Shown here one piece after another: positions 60,964 to 64,000 of a DNA stretch of 64,000 nt. Location of the stretch: assembly GCF_003953935.1 (NCBI RefSeq), contig NZ_RXLQ01000008.1, positions 62,001 through 126,000 of the forward strand, given 5' to 3'. The translations under genes and the position numbers were made by a program. A model generated the notes under the pieces. That model was given only the letters and a program-made list of their open reading frames with translations, searched no databases and was not told where the DNA came from. Positions within the stretch are counted from its first letter, which is position 1, and each line of letters begins with the position of its first letter. Origin of the DNA: Massilia atriviolacea. Lineage in GTDB: Bacteria; Pseudomonadota; Gammaproteobacteria; Burkholderiales; Burkholderiaceae_D.

Positions 60964-62006
60964 GGCACGCTCATGGTGGCGCGCACGCCGGCGGGATCGC
61001 GTGGCGACAGCGTCACGCCGGCGCGCTCCCCATACAGCGCCGCCATGCGCTCGCGCAGGTTGGACAGGCCGATGCCGGCCGGCGCATGCGGCGCCAGCGT
61101 GCCGATGTCGTCATCGAGCGTCACCACCAGCAGCCCATCGCGGCGGCGCGCCGAGATGACGATCTGCGCCGTCTCGCGGCGCTGCTCCACGGTGTGCTTG
61201 AAGATGTTTTCCAGCAGCGGCTGGATGCTCATCACCGGCAGCGGGCAGGCCAGCGCATCGTCGTCGATCTGCCATGCGATGGCCACGCGCCCGGCGTAGC
61301 GTTCTTCCATCACGCGCGCGTAGCCGCGCACCAGCCGCAGTTCGGTCGACAGCGGTGCGACCTGCAGTTCGCCCACGTCGAGCGTGGCGCGCAGCACGTC
61401 GGCCAGTTCGACCAGGGTGGCGTCGGCGCGCGCGACGTCGCTGTGCATCAGGGATGAAATGGTGTTGAGCGCATTGAACAGGAAGTGCGGCTGCATCTGC
61501 TGGCGCAGGCGTTGCAGGTGGGCCTGGCGCAGCAGGGCATTGGCCTGTTCGGCGCGCAGTTTTTGTTCCAGCAGCTGCTGGTACGAGAGGATGCCGAACA
61601 CGATCACCACGAACAGGCCGACGAACACCGACAGCTTGAGCGACTCGTACAAGAAGGTCGGTCCCCACGCCTCGTGCTCGTAGGCCAGGCCGGCCAGCCC
61701 GTACACGCCATGGCGGATGCCGAACGCGATCGGCACGAACGCCATCCAGTACATCGGCAAGAACAGGGCCTGCAGGCCGAACCAGCGCCATGGCGTCGCC
61801 AGCAGATGGTCGTGGCGGCGCGTGAGATGGCGCTGGAGCGCCAGCAGGATTGTCGCGGCCAGCATCGACGAGCTCTCCCAGAGCACCGGCTGCCACAGCC
61901 TGTCGCCGCCGTCGCGCAGGTAATCCTCGACGGCCACCGAGACCATGAGGGCCCAGAACAGCAGCCAGGCGACGCCGATGACGATGGTGGTGCGTTGCAG
62001 TCGCAT
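60951..62006 (-). CDS. LytS-like histidine kinase (His_kinase/DUF-type)
   Basis: The 351-residue product has four to five membrane helices in the N-terminal half (~1-150), then the His-kinase domain: phospho-His in QMQPHFLFNALNTISSLMHSD, N-box QPLLENIFKHTVEQR and a G-box GIGLSNLRERMAALYG. It pairs with the LytTR regulator and probably senses a cell-envelope or membrane signal. The ATG at 62006 is next to a divergent gene at 62094. Confidence 0.92.
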   Translation of the reverse strand: MRLQRTTIVIGVAWLLFWALMVSVAVEDYLRDGGDRLWQPVLWESSSMLAATILLALQRHLTRRHDHLLATPWRWFGLQALFLPMYWMAFVPIAFGIRHGVYGLAGLAYEHEAWGPTFLYESLKLSVFVGLFVVIVFGILSYQQLLEQKLRAEQANALLRQAHLQRLRQQMQPHFLFNALNTISSLMHSDVARADATLVELADVLRATLDVGELQVAPLSTELRLVRGYARVMEERYAGRVAIAWQIDDDALACPLPVMSIQPLLENIFKHTVEQRRETAQIVISARRRDGLLVVTLDDDIGTLAPHAPAGIGLSNLRERMAALYGERAGVTLSPRDPAGVRATMSVPCAS

Positions 62007-62093
62007 GAGTGAACGGGGGGCTGGTCGAAGCTGCGATGATTGCGTATTCTCTCCATCATGTCAAAATCAGTTGAACGAAACGGGAGAATCAGG

Positions 62094-62699
62094 ATGCAGA
62101 CACCGCTGGCGCAGGACGACACCCCGCGCGCATTTGCCTCGCAAGCCGCCTGGGCGCAGTGGCTGGCCGAACACCACGCCGGCTCGCGCGGCCTGTGGCT
62201 GCGGCATGCGAAGAAAGGCGCGCCCGAGCCCAGCGTGTCCTACCAGGAGGCGCTGGAAGTGGCGCTGTGTTTCGGCTGGATCGACGGCCAGAAGAAGGCC
62301 CATGACCAGCACTACTGGCTGCAACGCTGGACCCCGCGTTCCGCGCGCAGCATCTGGTCGCAGGTAAACCGCGACAAGGCGTTGCGCTACATCGCCGAGG
62401 GCAAGATGCAGGCGGCCGGCCTGGCCGAAGTCGAACGCGCGCGACAGGATGGCCGCTGGGACGCCGCCTACGCGCCGGCCAGCTCCGCCCAGATACCGCC
62501 CGAGCTGGAGGCCGCCTTCGACCTGCACCCCGGCGCGCGCGAATTCTTCGCCACCCTCAATTCGCAGAACCGCTACGCCATGCTGTTTCGCATCCAGACC
62601 GCCAAAAAGCCCGAAACGCGCGCGCGCCACGTGGCCAATTTCGCGGCCATGCTGGCGCGCGGCGAGATGCTGCATCCGCCGATGGCCAAGAAGTCCTGA
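62094..62699 (+). CDS. YdeI/OmpD-associated family protein
   Basis: The 201-residue product starts behind GGGAGAATCAGG. It has the family signature of the YdeI/OmpD-associated/bacteriocin-protection group (AWAQWLAEHHAGSRGLWLRHAKKG ... EALEVALCFGWIDGQKKAHD ... LQRWTPRSARSIWSQVNRDKA). A conserved Trp/Arg-rich core; biochemical role unclear. Start at 62094 rather than 62040, which lacks a ribosome site. Confidence 0.88.
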   Translation: MQTPLAQDDTPRAFASQAAWAQWLAEHHAGSRGLWLRHAKKGAPEPSVSYQEALEVALCFGWIDGQKKAHDQHYWLQRWTPRSARSIWSQVNRDKALRYIAEGKMQAAGLAEVERARQDGRWDAAYAPASSAQIPPELEAAFDLHPGAREFFATLNSQNRYAMLFRIQTAKKPETRARHVANFAAMLARGEMLHPPMAKKS

Positions 62700-62706
62700 G
62701 GCGCCA

Positions 62707-63681
62707 TCAATCCTCGTCGTCGGCGCCGTCGCCCTTGATCTTTTTTGCGCGCTGCGCGTCGAGCCTGGCCTTCATGGCGCCGACGTCGCTCATGAATTCG
62801 TCGACGCTGTGGTCGGGACTGATGCGGGTCGACGGCGGCATCAGCACCGACATGAACAATTCGTCGGCCACGCGGCCGTAGCGCAGCTGGTTGCTGATCA
62901 GGACCAGGCCCGAGCCGATCATGGCCATGATCAGGCAGGCCAGGGTGAAGCGCCGCGACTGGTGCGGCTTGACCGTTCCCAGGTGAAAGAAGATCACGCC
63001 GGCCGCGATGGCGATCGCCACGTGCGCGCTGTAGGCGGTCAGCGCTTCGAGCGAAAAGGCGTAGGCGATGCTGCTGGCCACCAGTTTGTAGGCCAGCACC
63101 GCCGCCAGGCCGCAGCCGACAATGAACAGGTGGCGCCCCAGCCGCGCGTGGCGCCCGAACAGGCGGTTGGCGAAGGCCCAGGCGCCGCCCCACACCAGTC
63201 CCGCGCCGATCCCGAACGCCAGCGGCAGCAGGTAGCGGATCAGCTGGAAGGCCTGGGTGTCGGACAGCCAGGTGGTGATCAGCGCAAAGGCGCCGATCAG
63301 CAGCATGCCGACGATGCCGGGAATGGCGCCCTCCCAGCCGTGCATGGTGCGGTCGACCATCTCCGGCCCCACCGGAAAATCGGCCCCGCGCACGCGCAGG
63401 CTGGTGTGGCCGATGCGGATCACGGTGTCGCCGGTCATCACCAGGCTGGTCTTGCGCTTGCCCAGGTGGACCACGCCGTTCTTCGTGCCCAGGTCGCGCA
63501 GCACGGCCTGGCCGTCCTCGCCCGCTTCCAGCACCGCGTGGCGCGGCGCGGCGAAGGCGTCGTCGAGAATGAAGTCGTTGTCGTAGCCGCGCCCGAAGCG
63601 GATCGGGAGCGCGTCGACCTGGTGCCGGTGCAGCACGTCGCCATTGCGCGCCAGCGTTTCGATGAAGTAGGGCGCGTTCAT
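62707..63681 (-). CDS. FHA-domain membrane protein
   Basis: The 324-residue product has an N-terminal forkhead-associated domain (residues ~20-95): RFGRGYDNDFILDD, PRHAVLE and DLGTKNGVVHLG, the Gly-Arg, Ser/His and Asn contact positions. It is followed by about six membrane helices (GAIPGIVGMLLIGAFALITTW, LIRYLLPLAFGIGAGLVWGG, ...) and a charged tail. FHA domains bind phosphothreonine. The start overlaps the stop of the next upstream gene (4 bp), so the two belong together. Confidence 0.88.
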   Translation of the reverse strand: MNAPYFIETLARNGDVLHRHQVDALPIRFGRGYDNDFILDDAFAAPRHAVLEAGEDGQAVLRDLGTKNGVVHLGKRKTSLVMTGDTVIRIGHTSLRVRGADFPVGPEMVDRTMHGWEGAIPGIVGMLLIGAFALITTWLSDTQAFQLIRYLLPLAFGIGAGLVWGGAWAFANRLFGRHARLGRHLFIVGCGLAAVLAYKLVASSIAYAFSLEALTAYSAHVAIAIAAGVIFFHLGTVKPHQSRRFTLACLIMAMIGSGLVLISNQLRYGRVADELFMSVLMPPSTRISPDHSVDEFMSDVGAMKARLDAQRAKKIKGDGADDED

Positions 63682-64000
63682 TTGGCGTTCCCGCGCGCCA
63701 GCGCTTCGAGGAAGGCGCGCGTGGTGCGCAGGCCGTTCTCGTACGAGACGCCCGACACGTCCAGCCGGCTTTGCAAGGTGGCGCGCGCATCGTCGGTGCT
63801 GGCCGTGAGCAGGGTAAAGTTATACAAGCCCGCGAACTTGCGGTAGGCGCGCACGCAGGTCACCGCGCGCAGCGGCAGCGACTTGGTCTTGACGAATTTT
63901 TCGGTGCACATCGGACCGGTCATGCGCGTGTCCTTGGCGCTGCCCAGGTTGTCGGTCTTGAACAGGGTCGACGCCAGCACGGCAAAGCGCACCGGGTCCA
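63678..64000 (-). CDS. C-terminal part of an unidentified protein (5' end beyond window)
   Basis: The frame is open to the end of the window, so at least 106 residues are the C-terminal part of a larger protein. It reads DPVRFAVLASTLFKTDNLG..., with two cysteines (MCTEKF, TCVRAYRKF), ending LRTTRAFLEALARGNAK. Its neighbour is the FHA membrane protein, which is translationally coupled (4-bp overlap). I do not recognise the family. Confidence 0.6.
   Translation of the reverse strand, partial: DPVRFAVLASTLFKTDNLGSAKDTRMTGPMCTEKFVKTKSLPLRAVTCVRAYRKFAGLYNFTLLTASTDDARATLQSRLDVSGVSYENGLRTTRAFLEALARGNAK

Overview
The window is high-GC chromosomal DNA with betaproteobacterial gene content. The order tpiA-secG-tRNA-Leu-nuoABCDEFGHIJKLMN-DUF2818-NUDIX, a PEP-CTERM protein, a phasin and an MrpX/SigF module point to Burkholderiales, most likely Oxalobacteraceae (Massilia/Duganella type). 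The genus is an inference. No rRNA, CRISPR array or intact insertion sequence was seen.

Region 1 (1-13.1 kb) is accessory. It opens with the end of an ankyrin/SUFU-like gene and a secreted DUF6624-type protein. A near-perfect sigma-54 promoter (1909-1924) with two upstream direct repeats then faces a run of same-strand genes (1993-9941). These are three dispersed paralogues of an uncharacterised glycine-zipper family, a HEVGH metalloprotein, a 702-residue protein of unknown function, a PLP enzyme of the amino-oxononanoate-synthase fold, a GIY-YIG-like protein and an amidohydrolase. Next comes a striking gene (10152-10802) encoding 29 tandem HHPSLAV-like heptads. It is followed at once by a strong terminator and then by an unknown protein, a SagB-type oxidoreductase and a GNAT acetyltransferase. 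A sigma-54 activator is encoded on the opposite strand at the end of the block. This is the best candidate for an undescribed system.

Region 2 (14.6-17.9 kb) matches the SigF/NrsF reactive-chlorine response: an ECF sigma factor and its membrane anti-sigma factor, a divergent GTAACC-N16-CGAA promoter, a YedZ-like cytochrome b, a YedY-like molybdoenzyme and a methionine-rich MxKDx protein. Region 3 (17.9-30.6 kb) holds small lipoproteins, a secreted beta-propeller protein, an M16 peptidase pair, a PEP-CTERM protein, a soluble MCP-like protein with its own candidate sigma-54 promoter, a GMC oxidoreductase, a GIN-domain protein, a Sel1 protein and a quinone oxidoreductase.

Region 4 (30.6-50 kb) is core genome: tpiA, secG, tRNA-Leu(GAG), the complete 14-gene complex I operon, DUF2818, NUDIX, a small HExxH secreted protein, ispD and ispF. 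Region 5 (50-64 kb) is a mixed set: a curlin-repeat protein, a thioesterase/MarR/MFS locus, a LysR/SDR pair, an FMN reductase, a potassium channel with a zinc-ribbon tail, a truncated TnsB-like transposase, a phasin with a perfect FNR/Anr box upstream, an acyltransferase, a LytS/LytTR two-component pair, a YdeI-like protein and a membrane FHA protein.
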